A stretch of 64,000 nucleotides of DNA from JAFGBI01 sp964454025 (GTDB lineage: Bacteria > Myxococcota_A > Polyangia > Polyangiales > Polyangiaceae). Below are positions 16,650 through 24,878 of the stretch, one piece after another (positions within the stretch are counted from its first letter, which is position 1; each line of letters opens with the position of its first letter). A program made the position numbers and the translations under genes. The DNA is taken from the NCBI GenBank assembly GCA_964454025.1, contig CAYVRP010000016.1:1-64000 (forward strand), in the 5' to 3' direction. The notes under the pieces were generated by a model, which was not told where the DNA came from, searched no databases, and saw only the letters and a program-made list of their open reading frames with translations.

Positions 16650-17990
16650 ATGCGCCCGGTCTGCTGCTGGATCCTCCTCTCCGCGTGGGGTTGCGCGACG
16701 GAGTCCTTCGAGCCCCCCGGCGACGCGGCAGGAGGCGCGGCCGCGGGCGCGAGCCCGCAGCCGGCCTCTACCGGCGCGGCGCCGGCCCTCGGCGGCGCGG
16801 TCCAGCAATCCGGTGGGGTCGCCTCGACCGCGGCCGGCGGGGCAGCGGGGACCGACGGCGCCGGCGCCCCCGGCGGTGGAGCGCCAGCGAGCAGTCTGGG
16901 AGGGGAGAGCCCCGCTGGTGGCGGCTCCGGCGGTACGGTTGCCGCGACGGGAGGCGAGCCGGGGACGGGTGGAGCCTCGCTCGGGGGTAGCTCGAGCGGT
17001 GGCTCCTCGTCCACGGGTGGAGCCGGGGACGGGGGCGCGTCCTCGAGCGGGGGTGAGCCGCCCACGGGAGGGGCTTCGGCTGCGGGCGCCGCGGCGAACG
17101 ACGGGGGGGCCGGGGAGGGGGGCGTGACGGCGAGCGGCGGCGACTCTTCGAGGGGCGGGGTCGTGGCGCTCGGAGGCGCGTCGCCGCAGGGGGGAGCGAC
17201 CGTCACCGCCGCCCCGCTCGACGGCTACGTGCGCACGCTGGGGCCGCTCGAGCTCGCCGGGATCGCCAATGCCTCCGGGATCACGTGGAAGCCGGAGACC
17301 GACACGTTCTTCGTCGTGACCAACGGGAGCCACACGCTCTACGAGTACACGGCCGACCTCTCGACCCGGCTCCGGGACATCTCGCTCGACGGCGGACCGA
17401 CCGACACTGAGGACGTCGCCTACCTCGGCGCCGATCGGTTCGCCGTCGTGGACGAAGGCAACGAGGTGTTCGTGGTGAAGATCCCCGCGGGAGCCACCAG
17501 CGCCGACCTCTCCGCGGGCGACGCCGAACGCTATCGGGTGAGCGCGCCACCAGCGCCCGTCAACCGCGGGTTAGAGGGGGTCGCCTGGCGTCCGGACGTC
17601 GGTCCCCGCGGGCAGCTCGTCGTGTGTCAGGAGGGGGGCGTCACGGGGGTACCCATCCGGGTCCTCTTCTTCCAACGAGGGGCGAGCGCCGGGAGCTACG
17701 ACCACGCGGATGGGTCGCTCCTGGTTGACGAGCCGTGGGACGCGCTCGCCATGCTTGGCGGTGTGGTCACCGATCTGGCCGGGGCCTGCTACGACGCCTC
17801 GAGCTCGACGTTGCTGCTGCTGAGCCAGGAGAGCAGCCGCCTGCTCCGCGTGGCGCCCGAGACGGGCGAGCTGCTCGACCAGCGCGATCTCGCCGGCTCG
17901 CCTCAGTACGAGGGCGTCACCCTCGCCGACGAGGGGCGTCTGGTCGTCGTCAGCGAGCCGAACCTCGTGGAGATCTACCAGTCGAGGTAG
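16650..17990 (+). CDS. SdiA-regulated-type beta-propeller lipoprotein with Gly/Ser stalk
   Basis: A 446-residue envelope protein. The N-terminus is short and hydrophobic and ends in a lipobox-like AWGC at Cys15. Residues 25-185 are a low-complexity Gly/Ser/Ala/Thr stalk with repeated GGSSSGG and GGASxGG units. From about residue 190 a beta-propeller follows: GIANASGITWKPETDTFFVV, TEDVAYLGADRFAVVDE, GLEGVAWRP, GGVVTDLAGACYD and YEGVTLADEGRLVVVSEPN. The first-blade pattern and the E-G-V/L-A repeats match the SdiA-regulated (YjiK-like) domain family, whose function is unclear. The long stalk would hold the propeller away from the membrane. ATG at 16650 follows GAGGAG closely. Confidence 0.88.
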   Translation: MRPVCCWILLSAWGCATESFEPPGDAAGGAAAGASPQPASTGAAPALGGAVQQSGGVASTAAGGAAGTDGAGAPGGGAPASSLGGESPAGGGSGGTVAATGGEPGTGGASLGGSSSGGSSSTGGAGDGGASSSGGEPPTGGASAAGAAANDGGAGEGGVTASGGDSSRGGVVALGGASPQGGATVTAAPLDGYVRTLGPLELAGIANASGITWKPETDTFFVVTNGSHTLYEYTADLSTRLRDISLDGGPTDTEDVAYLGADRFAVVDEGNEVFVVKIPAGATSADLSAGDAERYRVSAPPAPVNRGLEGVAWRPDVGPRGQLVVCQEGGVTGVPIRVLFFQRGASAGSYDHADGSLLVDEPWDALAMLGGVVTDLAGACYDASSSTLLLLSQESSRLLRVAPETGELLDQRDLAGSPQYEGVTLADEGRLVVVSEPNLVEIYQSR

Positions 17991-18501
17991 GGCGCGCTCC
18001 GGGCGAACGCCTCGTGCGGGACCTCGGAGCGCCGCGACCTGGCGGACGTGACGGGACGATAGGTGGCGGCCGAGCGCCCTACTCGCCGTTGGGGTGGGCA
18101 CGTCCGGGGGGAGAAAGCGGCCACCCTCGCCGCGGAGGGCGCGGAGCTCGGAGTCCACGCGACGGAGCCCCACGCGGGGGACCGCGGTTGGGGGGGGGCG
18201 CCGCAGCGCCAGAAGGTGGGAGCCGCGCCCGGGGGAGGGATCCGCGCCGTCGGAGGGTGGGATCCGGTCGCTGGAGCCGGATACGCGTGCGCCCGGGGCA
18301 CCGCGCCGCGCGCCTGGAGCGCCCGCGCCGCATGGTCGCTGCCAGATCTCCGGCAGCCGGGCGCTCGGATGGGGCGGGCGAAGGCAGCGCGGATCGTCGC
18401 GGCCGGGCCCGCCGTCACGACGGGGTTCGAGGCGGTCGCGCTCGGCGGCGGCCCACGACGCCCAGCGAATGATGCTCGCCGGGATGCGCCGGCGCGTGGA
18501 T
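17991..18501. other. intergenic stretch, no gene supported
   Basis: No convincing protein on either strand. Near 18118-18165 the plus strand contains CGCCGCGGAGGGCGCGGAGC, close to the short CGCGGAGG-rich dispersed repeat seen in many proteobacterial intergenic regions (recollection, not checked). Nothing else stands out. Confidence 0.45.
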
Positions 18502-18933
18502 CTACGGATCCCCGCCCATCGGCGTGACGATGGCACAGCCACGGAACGTGAGATCGACGTTCCGGGTGCCGCCCTCCGGAAACGAGCAGTCGATGCGCGC
18601 GTGTCCCCGCCGCTGCCACCCCCAGCCCCGAGCCTCCGATCGCACGTCGAACACCGGGCAGTAGCTCCGCGCGACGGCGCGCTTCGGGCATTCGAATCCA
18701 GCGCAGAAGTTGGGGTTCTCCACGATGGCGCGCCACCCGCCCGCGCCGTCCTCGACGAGCTCGAGCCCGCCTCTGAAGCCGGCCTTCCCGTCCCACGTCC
18801 GCTCCAGCCGCGTGATGATCCATCGGCCGCGGGGTCGCCGAGAGAGGTGTCCTTCACCATCGCCCCCGCCGCTGGAAGCCGGTCGCCTCGCGCAGGTCGA
18901 CCGAGGGGGCGTCGAGGCCGCGGAGGTCGGCAC
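18502..18933 (-). CDS. hypothetical protein, possibly a C-terminal fragment
   Basis: A 143-residue reading frame whose last 105 residues look like a genuine protein: RWIITRLERTWDGKAGFRGG, then VENPNFCAGFECPKRAVARS, with Cys residues spaced as in a small secreted beta-domain, ending in VDLTFRGCAIVTPMGGDP. The first 38 residues are low-complexity Ser/Arg/Gly and may not be translated, or the true N-terminus may lie in another frame (an ATG at 18860 in the neighbouring frame gives MVKDTSLGDPAADGS before going out of phase). A frameshifted gene is therefore possible. No family was recognised. Confidence 0.5.
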   Translation of the reverse strand: MPTSAASTPPRSTCARRPASSGGGDGEGHLSRRPRGRWIITRLERTWDGKAGFRGGLELVEDGAGGWRAIVENPNFCAGFECPKRAVARSYCPVFDVRSEARGWGWQRRGHARIDCSFPEGGTRNVDLTFRGCAIVTPMGGDP

Positions 18934-19002
18934 GCGCCGCGTCGCCGTCGTGCCGGCCCGGTTCGGATGCCGGCCGGGGTGGCCGTCCCGCCGCCGCGCC
19001 GC

Positions 19003-20112
19003 TCAGGCCGATCGAGGCGAGTGCTTGCCCTTCTCGGTCAGCTCCTTGACGCGGTCGGGCAGGGTGCAGCCGCAGTTCTCGCCGCAGACCGTCTTGCCCC
19101 GGACGCCGATCTCGCCGATGCCCCCGAGCGGACCCAGCCCGGCCCGGAACACCACGCCGCGCCCCTTGCCCTCGACGAAGTGCACGATGTGACACTGTAG
19201 CCCCGCGAGCTCGAACCAGTCCCCCTCGCCGAGGAATTCCGACCGCCACGCGGATACGCCCCGATCCTGGTAGTTTTTCCACCAGATCTCGAGCTTGCCG
19301 CTGAGGACGCCGTAGATCTCGACGGCGGGCGCCCCGTGGACGTGGCGGTCCTGCAGATCGTGCTGCGTGAAGAAGCTCCAGGTGAAGCCGACCCCCTGGC
19401 GCTGGTAGCGCTCGAACGGATCCTCGATGCGAAGGTACAGGGGGGCGGTATCGCGACCCGAGAAGATGCGGTCCAGGTCCTGCTTGCGCAGCACGCGGCC
19501 GCTGCCCGCGTTGCGCGCCGCCCACCGCCGAGCGAGAGCGTGCATGGTGAGCTCTGGCTCCAGCGTGAGCAGCGACCTGGCAGGGAGCGGGCGAGGGGAC
19601 GGTATTATCGAGGGGGAGCGCGGTCGGGAGTCGGCCTGGAGATACGCGGCGTCCATGGCGAGGCTGCTGAGGACGTCCCGGGCGTGCGGATGCAGCGCTC
19701 TCTCCGGCTGGAGCGCCTCCGCGTGGGTGAACCATCGCCCGCCGGGCAGCCGTGACGCGGCGGGACGGTCCGGATCGGCCAGGAGGTAGCGCTGAGCGGG
19801 ATCGACCCAGAGGTCGACGGCGTGCAGGTACGTGGGCATTCCCTCCTCGTCCAGCGGACCGAGGGCGGGCACCTCGGCCAGGATCGCGTACGAGTCCTCG
19901 GGCAAGCGGAGCTCGCGGCAGAGCTCGTCCACGGCCTGGTCCAGCGCGCGCCCCGGGAAGGCGTTCCCGACGACGAGCTCCTTGGTGGGAAAGGTGAGCC
20001 TGCCCGAGCCGTGCGGCAGGTAGAACAGGAACGGGACCGAGGGCGCGGTGAGGTCGCGGGTGGCCTTCCGATCGCGGATCAGGAGGTGGAGCAGGTGCAG
20101 TTGCTCGGGCAT
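19003..20112 (-). CDS. cupin-domain hypothetical protein
   Basis: A cytoplasmic protein of 369 residues. The N-terminal half (residues about 15-165) is a beta-rich domain around FPTKELVVGN and AVDELCRELRLPED, which superficially recalls a NUDIX fold, but the Nudix box residues are not complete, so I do not claim that activity. Residues about 170-200 are a Pro/Ser linker. The C-terminal part (about 240-330) is cupin-like: HDLQDRHVHGAPAVEIYGVL and SGKLEIWWKN, then GDWFELAGLQCHIVHFVEG, with His residues that could bind metal. The end is Cys-rich (TVCGENCGCTLP). I choose ATG at 20112, preceded by GAGGAAG, over the GTG at 20133. It lies 69 bases downstream of the Lon-like gene and probably closes the four-gene cluster that begins at 24512. 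Confidence 0.8.
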   Translation of the reverse strand: MPEQLHLLHLLIRDRKATRDLTAPSVPFLFYLPHGSGRLTFPTKELVVGNAFPGRALDQAVDELCRELRLPEDSYAILAEVPALGPLDEEGMPTYLHAVDLWVDPAQRYLLADPDRPAASRLPGGRWFTHAEALQPERALHPHARDVLSSLAMDAAYLQADSRPRSPSIIPSPRPLPARSLLTLEPELTMHALARRWAARNAGSGRVLRKQDLDRIFSGRDTAPLYLRIEDPFERYQRQGVGFTWSFFTQHDLQDRHVHGAPAVEIYGVLSGKLEIWWKNYQDRGVSAWRSEFLGEGDWFELAGLQCHIVHFVEGKGRGVVFRAGLGPLGGIGEIGVRGKTVCGENCGCTLPDRVKELTEKGKHSPRSA

Positions 20113-20181
20113 GGCTTCCTCGCTTCCATTCACCTCGCCAACGATCGCGTCACCGTGGCTGCCGGAGAGCTGCTCGGGGCT

Positions 20182-21816
20182 CTAGGCATCCTGGTCTCCG
20201 AAGTCCTTGCGGATCTGCTCGGCCACGCTGGCCAGCGACCGCGGCGGAGCCCCCTCGGTGACCAGGAGCTCTCGCACCCGATCTCGCCGCTCCTGGTTCG
20301 AGCCCGCCAGCCCGGCCAGGGTCGGCAGGAGCTGCGCCCGGCAGTCCGTCCTCGCCGCGCGGCACGCGGCGAGGAGCGCCTGCCAGCGGCGTTCCTTGTC
20401 GCCGTGCAGCGCCCGCACGATGATGGCGGCGGCCGTCGCCACCCACTCGCCGCGCGCGGAGCCGGCGTAGCGGAGGCCCACCTCCAGGATCCGCTCGCGG
20501 TGCTCGGCCGCAAGGTGATCGTCGCGCAGGAGCTCCTCCAGCGCGCAGAGCCCGGCGCTCACCCGCTCCTCCTCGGCCCGGGCGGCGTCCGTCGAGGCGG
20601 CGTCCGAGGCGGGTGCCTCGTCCGCCAGCAGGAAGCGGAGCAGCCCCTCGAGGAGGGGACCATCGGGTTCGACGCGGAGCGCCGCGGTCAGCGCCCTCGC
20701 ATTCCGCAGCACCGCCCGCCCGACGTCGCTCGGCGCCGGGCTCCGTTCGACGAGGAAGCGGCGCGAGCCAGACCGGGGCGCCCGGAGCTTCGCGTAGGCC
20801 AGGTAGTCGATGGCCGCCACTCGCCAGACCACGCGATCGAGGAACTGCCCCGCCGACGAGCCGGGCGCCGGCGGGTTGCGGCAGATCCGGATCACGGCCG
20901 CGAGGAGCCTGCCGGGAGGGCAGACATCGACGGTCCGGCCTTCGGCCTGGGTGACGAACCAGCGCGCCGGCTCGAGCAGGATCTCGTCGTGGAATCGGCG
21001 CTTCTTCTCCCCCCAGTCCTCGCGCACCGCGGGGCACATCTCGAGCTCCGCCAGCGCGTCCTCGCTCAGGGAATCGAGGTACCGGGTCAGCCCGGCGAGC
21101 GCGGCTTCGGCGTGCTCCCACCACGTCTTGAACAGCACCTCCAGGGCCTCGTCGAGGGTTTCGACCGGGACGATCGGGCAACCCGGGTCCGGCGCCGGCG
21201 CGCCCGATCTGCGCTCGCCGATCGCGCCCGCTCCGCCCGCGGGGACGATGAAGGCGCCGAGCCCGGGCGCCGGGTTCGCGGCCAGGCGCGAGAGTTTCTC
21301 CGTCATCCCCTCGACCGGACGCACCCGGTTTCCCTCGAGCGTTCCCGTGCCGACGATGACTGGGTCGATCGTGCGCAGTCCCTGGATCTCGCCGAGGAGG
21401 CGGCCCAGCGCCGCGTCGCGTTCGCTCACGGCCGCGACGTCGGCGTCCCGGCCACCCGCGGCGGGCGGGAGGGACAGGCCGATCAGCTCCCGGAGCGCGG
21501 CTCCGGCGAAGGCGAGCGCGACCGGGAGGTCCTTGGAGTTGCCGCGGGTGGTCTCGGGGGTCGTCCCCGCCGTCAGCGCCCCGAACTCGACGTCGACGTG
21601 GGGGCGGCGGTCCGACAGATCGTATGGCCGGGGAAGAAGCGCGTGGACGTACTGGGCCAAGGTCATCGCGAGGGGTGCTTCGTGCTGGTCCAGTCTCTCG
21701 ACGGCTGCCTTCAGGGCGGCGTTGATCGAGGGATCGCTGCGCCAGCCACCCCCGTCAGCCCTGAAGGAAACCGTGATCGAGGCGGCTCCGTTCGTCGTGG
21801 CGCAGAGGACCCGCAT
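20182..21816 (-). CDS. Lon-like (S16) domain protein with helical C-terminal region
   Basis: A 544-residue protein without signal peptide. Residues about 60-230 resemble the Lon proteolytic domain: HVDVEF, then GNSKDLPVALAFAGAALREL at the place of the Lon GPSAG-type serine loop, then IVGTGTLEGNRVRPVEGMTE followed by KLSRLA (Lon has GRVLPIGGLKEKLLAA, where the Lys is catalytic), then FIVPAGG and IVPVETLDEALEVLF. The candidate dyad is the Ser in GNSKD and the Lys in MTEKL. No AAA+ domain is present, so it is not an ordinary Lon. The remaining 300 residues are helical (leucine-rich, HEAT-like by pattern). It starts 16 bases after the stop of the 316-residue protein gene with no clear ribosome binding site, so coupled translation is likely. 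Function unknown; the fold assignment is inference. Confidence 0.72.
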   Translation of the reverse strand: MRVLCATTNGAASITVSFRADGGGWRSDPSINAALKAAVERLDQHEAPLAMTLAQYVHALLPRPYDLSDRRPHVDVEFGALTAGTTPETTRGNSKDLPVALAFAGAALRELIGLSLPPAAGGRDADVAAVSERDAALGRLLGEIQGLRTIDPVIVGTGTLEGNRVRPVEGMTEKLSRLAANPAPGLGAFIVPAGGAGAIGERRSGAPAPDPGCPIVPVETLDEALEVLFKTWWEHAEAALAGLTRYLDSLSEDALAELEMCPAVREDWGEKKRRFHDEILLEPARWFVTQAEGRTVDVCPPGRLLAAVIRICRNPPAPGSSAGQFLDRVVWRVAAIDYLAYAKLRAPRSGSRRFLVERSPAPSDVGRAVLRNARALTAALRVEPDGPLLEGLLRFLLADEAPASDAASTDAARAEEERVSAGLCALEELLRDDHLAAEHRERILEVGLRYAGSARGEWVATAAAIIVRALHGDKERRWQALLAACRAARTDCRAQLLPTLAGLAGSNQERRDRVRELLVTEGAPPRSLASVAEQIRKDFGDQDA

Positions 21817-21832
21817 GGCGAGGAAGATGGCA

Positions 21833-22783
21833 CTAGTCCTCGTCGCGGTCCACGGCGATGGAGAAGTACTCGATGTGGGGCTGTCGTCCCATCACCGTCG
21901 TGCGGTAGCCGACGGTGGCGTCGAACTGCCCGGCGCGATGGAGCAACCGGTCGAGCAGCAGGGTGTAGGCACGCTCATCCGGTCCGTGCACCCGGGCGAT
22001 GCCGAGCAAGGTCCGGTCGAGGCCGAGCCCGCGCAGGCACCGCTCCTCCTCGCCGGGGTCGAAGGTGAAGCGCCAGCGCACCCGCGGCATGCCGGGGCAC
22101 TCGGCTCGACGCGTGAAGGCCAGCGTCGTGCCGTGCTCGGTGGCATGGACGTGGAGGATGTCCCCGACGTCAGCACGGGCCGAGAGCGTCGGCGAAAGCT
22201 CGAAGTCGCCCCCCCTCGCGGCGTTGAGCCGGAAGTTGCGCTCGGAGGCGGGGGTCTGGTCGCCGCAGTCCGCCCGCCATCGGGCAACGTCGACGTGAGC
22301 GCCCAGGCGCGCCACGAGGACACGCTCTGCCCAGCTTCCCAGCCGCCGCCCGAGCTCCGCCATCTGCTCCTCGAGCCGCTCGCGGGTGGTCCCGAGCCGC
22401 TCGGCGATCGCCGCCAGCGCCTCCGTCGAGCCGAGGTGCCAGAGCAGCTCCTGGTCCCGCTCGTCGAGCTCGGGCGCGGTGCCGGCTTCGGGATCCTCCT
22501 CCGTCGCTTCGGCGAGGAGCACGAGCGCCCGCGGGTCCTCCCGCGCCGCCAGCAGCTCCAGGCAGACGCGCCAGTCCTGCGCCGCCAGGCGCTCGAGGAG
22601 GCGGTCCTCGGTGGCTTCGTGGCCCGGCAGTCCCACGGGGATCCACCAGTCGGGCAGCGGCTGACCGAGCGCGCGCAGGAGCACGTCGGTGTCGATCTCG
22701 CCGAGCGAATCGGCCATGGCGTCGAGCGCGCGATCGAGCGCTCCCCGCCCTTCGTCCGGGATTGCCATGGTGTCAGACTCCAT
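21833..22783 (-). CDS. hypothetical protein, middle gene of unknown cluster
   Basis: A 316-residue acidic soluble protein of no family I recognise. Residues 1-165 are helical and Glu/Leu/Arg-rich (LAAIAERLGTTRERLEEQMA looks like a helix-turn-helix pattern near 122-141). Residues about 175-310 are beta-rich with FRLNAARGGDFELS, GDILHVHATEHGTTLAFTRR and a final IEYFSIAVDRDED. The start overlaps the end of the upstream 579-residue gene by 11 bases, and the stop is 16 bases before the Lon-like gene, so all three are made together in equal amounts as if they form a complex. An internal ATG six codons on (MAIPDEG) is an alternative start. Confidence 0.85.
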   Translation of the reverse strand: MESDTMAIPDEGRGALDRALDAMADSLGEIDTDVLLRALGQPLPDWWIPVGLPGHEATEDRLLERLAAQDWRVCLELLAAREDPRALVLLAEATEEDPEAGTAPELDERDQELLWHLGSTEALAAIAERLGTTRERLEEQMAELGRRLGSWAERVLVARLGAHVDVARWRADCGDQTPASERNFRLNAARGGDFELSPTLSARADVGDILHVHATEHGTTLAFTRRAECPGMPRVRWRFTFDPGEEERCLRGLGLDRTLLGIARVHGPDERAYTLLLDRLLHRAGQFDATVGYRTTVMGRQPHIEYFSIAVDRDED

Positions 22784-24512
22784 ACAAGGCCTCCGCCACC
22801 CAGAGGGCGTCGGCTTCGCTGGCCGGGCGGTTCACGCTGAGGCCGAGGGCGATGCAGAGCGAGAGGATCTCGCCGCGGTTGAGGTCGGTGAGCGGGCGCG
22901 CACGACCGTTCTCGTCCAGCAGCAGCCGGGAGATCGCGAGGAAGCCACGGTGCCTGCCGGGCTGCCTCCGCCGGCCCACGAAGAGGTAGCGGAACAGCGC
23001 CGACCAGCAGTCCGCGAGGAGGTTCGCGCCCGAGTCCAGCCGCTCGAGCGTGGCGACCTCGCCCGGCTCGGCGTCGCGGAGGGGCGCCCCGTAGGCCCAC
23101 TCGAACTGCTGCAGGTCGACGTAGAATTGCCGGAGGGCGACGTCGTTCAGGCCGGGAGCGAGGGTGCGTGCGTACTCGGGCAGGGACCGGCCCGAGAGCA
23201 GCCGGAGCAGCGCCTGGAGCTCGGGGATGAGCCTGCCACCGCTCGCGCGCCTCCACAGTCTCGCGAGGACCCGGCCCCGGGTCTTGCTCGACTGGCGGTT
23301 CGTTCTCGACCGCCTCCCGCGGGGGAAGCTCCGCGGGAGCTTGCCGCCGAAGAAGGCATCGAAGACGAGTACGTTGGCGATCCGCTTCAAGACGACGGCC
23401 GCCGAGGGCGTAAGCTCGAGGGTCCGCAGGCGCTCGTAGAGCTTGAGCTGCAGCCGGTTCCGGGCGACGTGGGCGATGGGGCTGGTGCCGGCGCCCCGCG
23501 ACCGAAAGACCCGGAACCCGGCCCGCTGCGCGGCTGCCCTCACCGTCGGGAAGAGGTTCAACTCTCGCTCCTGTTCCAAAAACTGCTGCGTCAGGACGAG
23601 CCGCTGCTCGTCGCGCGCCGCGCCCCCGTCCCGCCCCGGGGTGAGGACCAGGAGGTTGAGGAGGAAGCGGGCGGTCGTCGCCGCGTCCCGGAGGCTCAGG
23701 TGGTCCTGGTTGGTGAGCAGCGGCAGCCGCCGGGAGTGCCGCTTCGCCACGCAGCCGTCGGCGTGATCGATCGCGGTGTCCAAAAGGTGCGTGAAGGCCG
23801 CCGGATCCGCGAGCTGCGCGAGGGTGATCGGGGTCCCGCCAGCGCCCGGGTTGGCGAGCGCACGGAGCCGCGCGAGCGTCATCCACGGCGACTCGACCCG
23901 AGCCTCCTCCACGTTGCCTGCTTCCGGCGCGCCGGTCCGGACTCGAGCCCGCAGCCACAGGCGGGCACTCGAGGCCAGCAGGGGGTTCTGGTCGAGATCC
24001 GCCGCGGCCTCCGCCAGCACGGCGTCCAGGGCGCGGGGCTCCGCGGGGGTGAGGCAGAGCGCCGCCTGCACGAAAAGGGCGAGCCCGTTCCCCTCGATCT
24101 CGCCCCCGATCTCGAGCTCCTCGAGCCAGGGGTCGCCCGAACCCGGCGGTGGCGTCAGCGGCAGGCCGATGCCGGTCCTCACGTGACTCGCTAGCGAAGT
24201 GACGCCGCCACCTTTCAGCCACCTCTTGTGGGGCAGGAGGAGCCGCTGCGGCAACGAGGCCACGACGTCGTGGAGGAGGGGCGCGAAGGCCTCGGCCTGG
24301 ACGCCGGTGAGGTAGAGGCGCCCCGACCGGCCCCGCGACTGGGAACCCTGGCCTCGGGTCGGCATCCCCTTCCCGGTGGGCGGTGAGGGCGGCAGCAGGG
24401 CCTTCCACGCCTTCGCCACGGCCTCCGCCGCGGCCCCGGACTGCTCGCACTTCCGCAGGAACTCACGCAGATTGGCCACCGGGACGGCCTGCAGTCGCGG
24501 GGAATGGGTCAT
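22773..24512 (-). CDS. large hypothetical protein, first gene of unknown cluster
   Basis: A 579-residue protein of unknown family. No signal peptide or membrane segment. It is mostly helical with many Leu/Arg. Noted segments: AKAWKALLPP early, a basic patch RGQGSQSRGRSGRLYLTG near 52-69, LPLLTNQDHLSLRDAATTAR near 265-284, VVLKRIANVLVFDAFFGGKL near 365-384, and a strongly basic stretch RGRRSRTNRQSSKTRGR near 390-405 that could bind nucleic acid. The end (LTDLNRGEILSLCIALGLSV) looks like a folded helical bundle. ATG at 24512 is preceded by AAGGTG; an in-frame ATG 84 bases earlier adds Gly/Arg-rich residues and is less likely. It overlaps the next gene by 11 bases. Confidence 0.85.
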   Translation of the reverse strand: MTHSPRLQAVPVANLREFLRKCEQSGAAAEAVAKAWKALLPPSPPTGKGMPTRGQGSQSRGRSGRLYLTGVQAEAFAPLLHDVVASLPQRLLLPHKRWLKGGGVTSLASHVRTGIGLPLTPPPGSGDPWLEELEIGGEIEGNGLALFVQAALCLTPAEPRALDAVLAEAAADLDQNPLLASSARLWLRARVRTGAPEAGNVEEARVESPWMTLARLRALANPGAGGTPITLAQLADPAAFTHLLDTAIDHADGCVAKRHSRRLPLLTNQDHLSLRDAATTARFLLNLLVLTPGRDGGAARDEQRLVLTQQFLEQERELNLFPTVRAAAQRAGFRVFRSRGAGTSPIAHVARNRLQLKLYERLRTLELTPSAAVVLKRIANVLVFDAFFGGKLPRSFPRGRRSRTNRQSSKTRGRVLARLWRRASGGRLIPELQALLRLLSGRSLPEYARTLAPGLNDVALRQFYVDLQQFEWAYGAPLRDAEPGEVATLERLDSGANLLADCWSALFRYLFVGRRRQPGRHRGFLAISRLLLDENGRARPLTDLNRGEILSLCIALGLSVNRPASEADALWVAEALYGV

Positions 24513-24878
24513 GCTCACCTTGCCCTCGGTCGCCAGGATGCCCCCCCCATTCAGTCCCTTTTTCTGTCGCCCCCTCCCCGCGGCGCGCGGAGGCACCGAG
24601 GGGAAGCCGCCCGTGGTCGTGCGGACGGCACCCGGCGGCTAGATTAGCACCTCGCCGCCCGCTGGCCCGCCCAGCGGACGAGCGCTGCCGAGCGGCGATC
24701 GCGCGCGACGGGCGCGCAGCGCCACGGCGTCGCGACCGTCGACGGCGCGTCCCCGTCGGGCCCGCCACCCGTGCCACCCGACCGGAGCCCGCCGGTCGGC
24801 GGGGTGGACCACCGCCCTCCTCGCCGGCGGCGCGGGAGCGGCGGCCGCTCTGGTGACGCGGGTCGCGCCTTCCGCGCC
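24513..24878. other. intergenic stretch ahead of the unknown cluster
   Basis: About 366 bases between the beta-helix lipoprotein stop and the start of the unknown cluster, both on the minus strand. It includes a run of eight C at 24541-24548 and a short T-rich patch, but no protein. The promoter of the cluster should be here; no confident -35/-10 pair was found. Confidence 0.5.

Noticed and set aside
18063..18527. Plus-strand 154-codon frame
   Set aside because: Composition is Gly/Arg/Ala shadow-like with a dispersed-repeat-type CGCGGAGG motif inside; no protein features.
19003..20112. Nudix hydrolase assignment for the N-terminal half of the cupin protein
   Set aside because: The Glu and Arg-Glu positions of the Nudix box are not complete around AVDELCRELRLPED, so activity cannot be supported.
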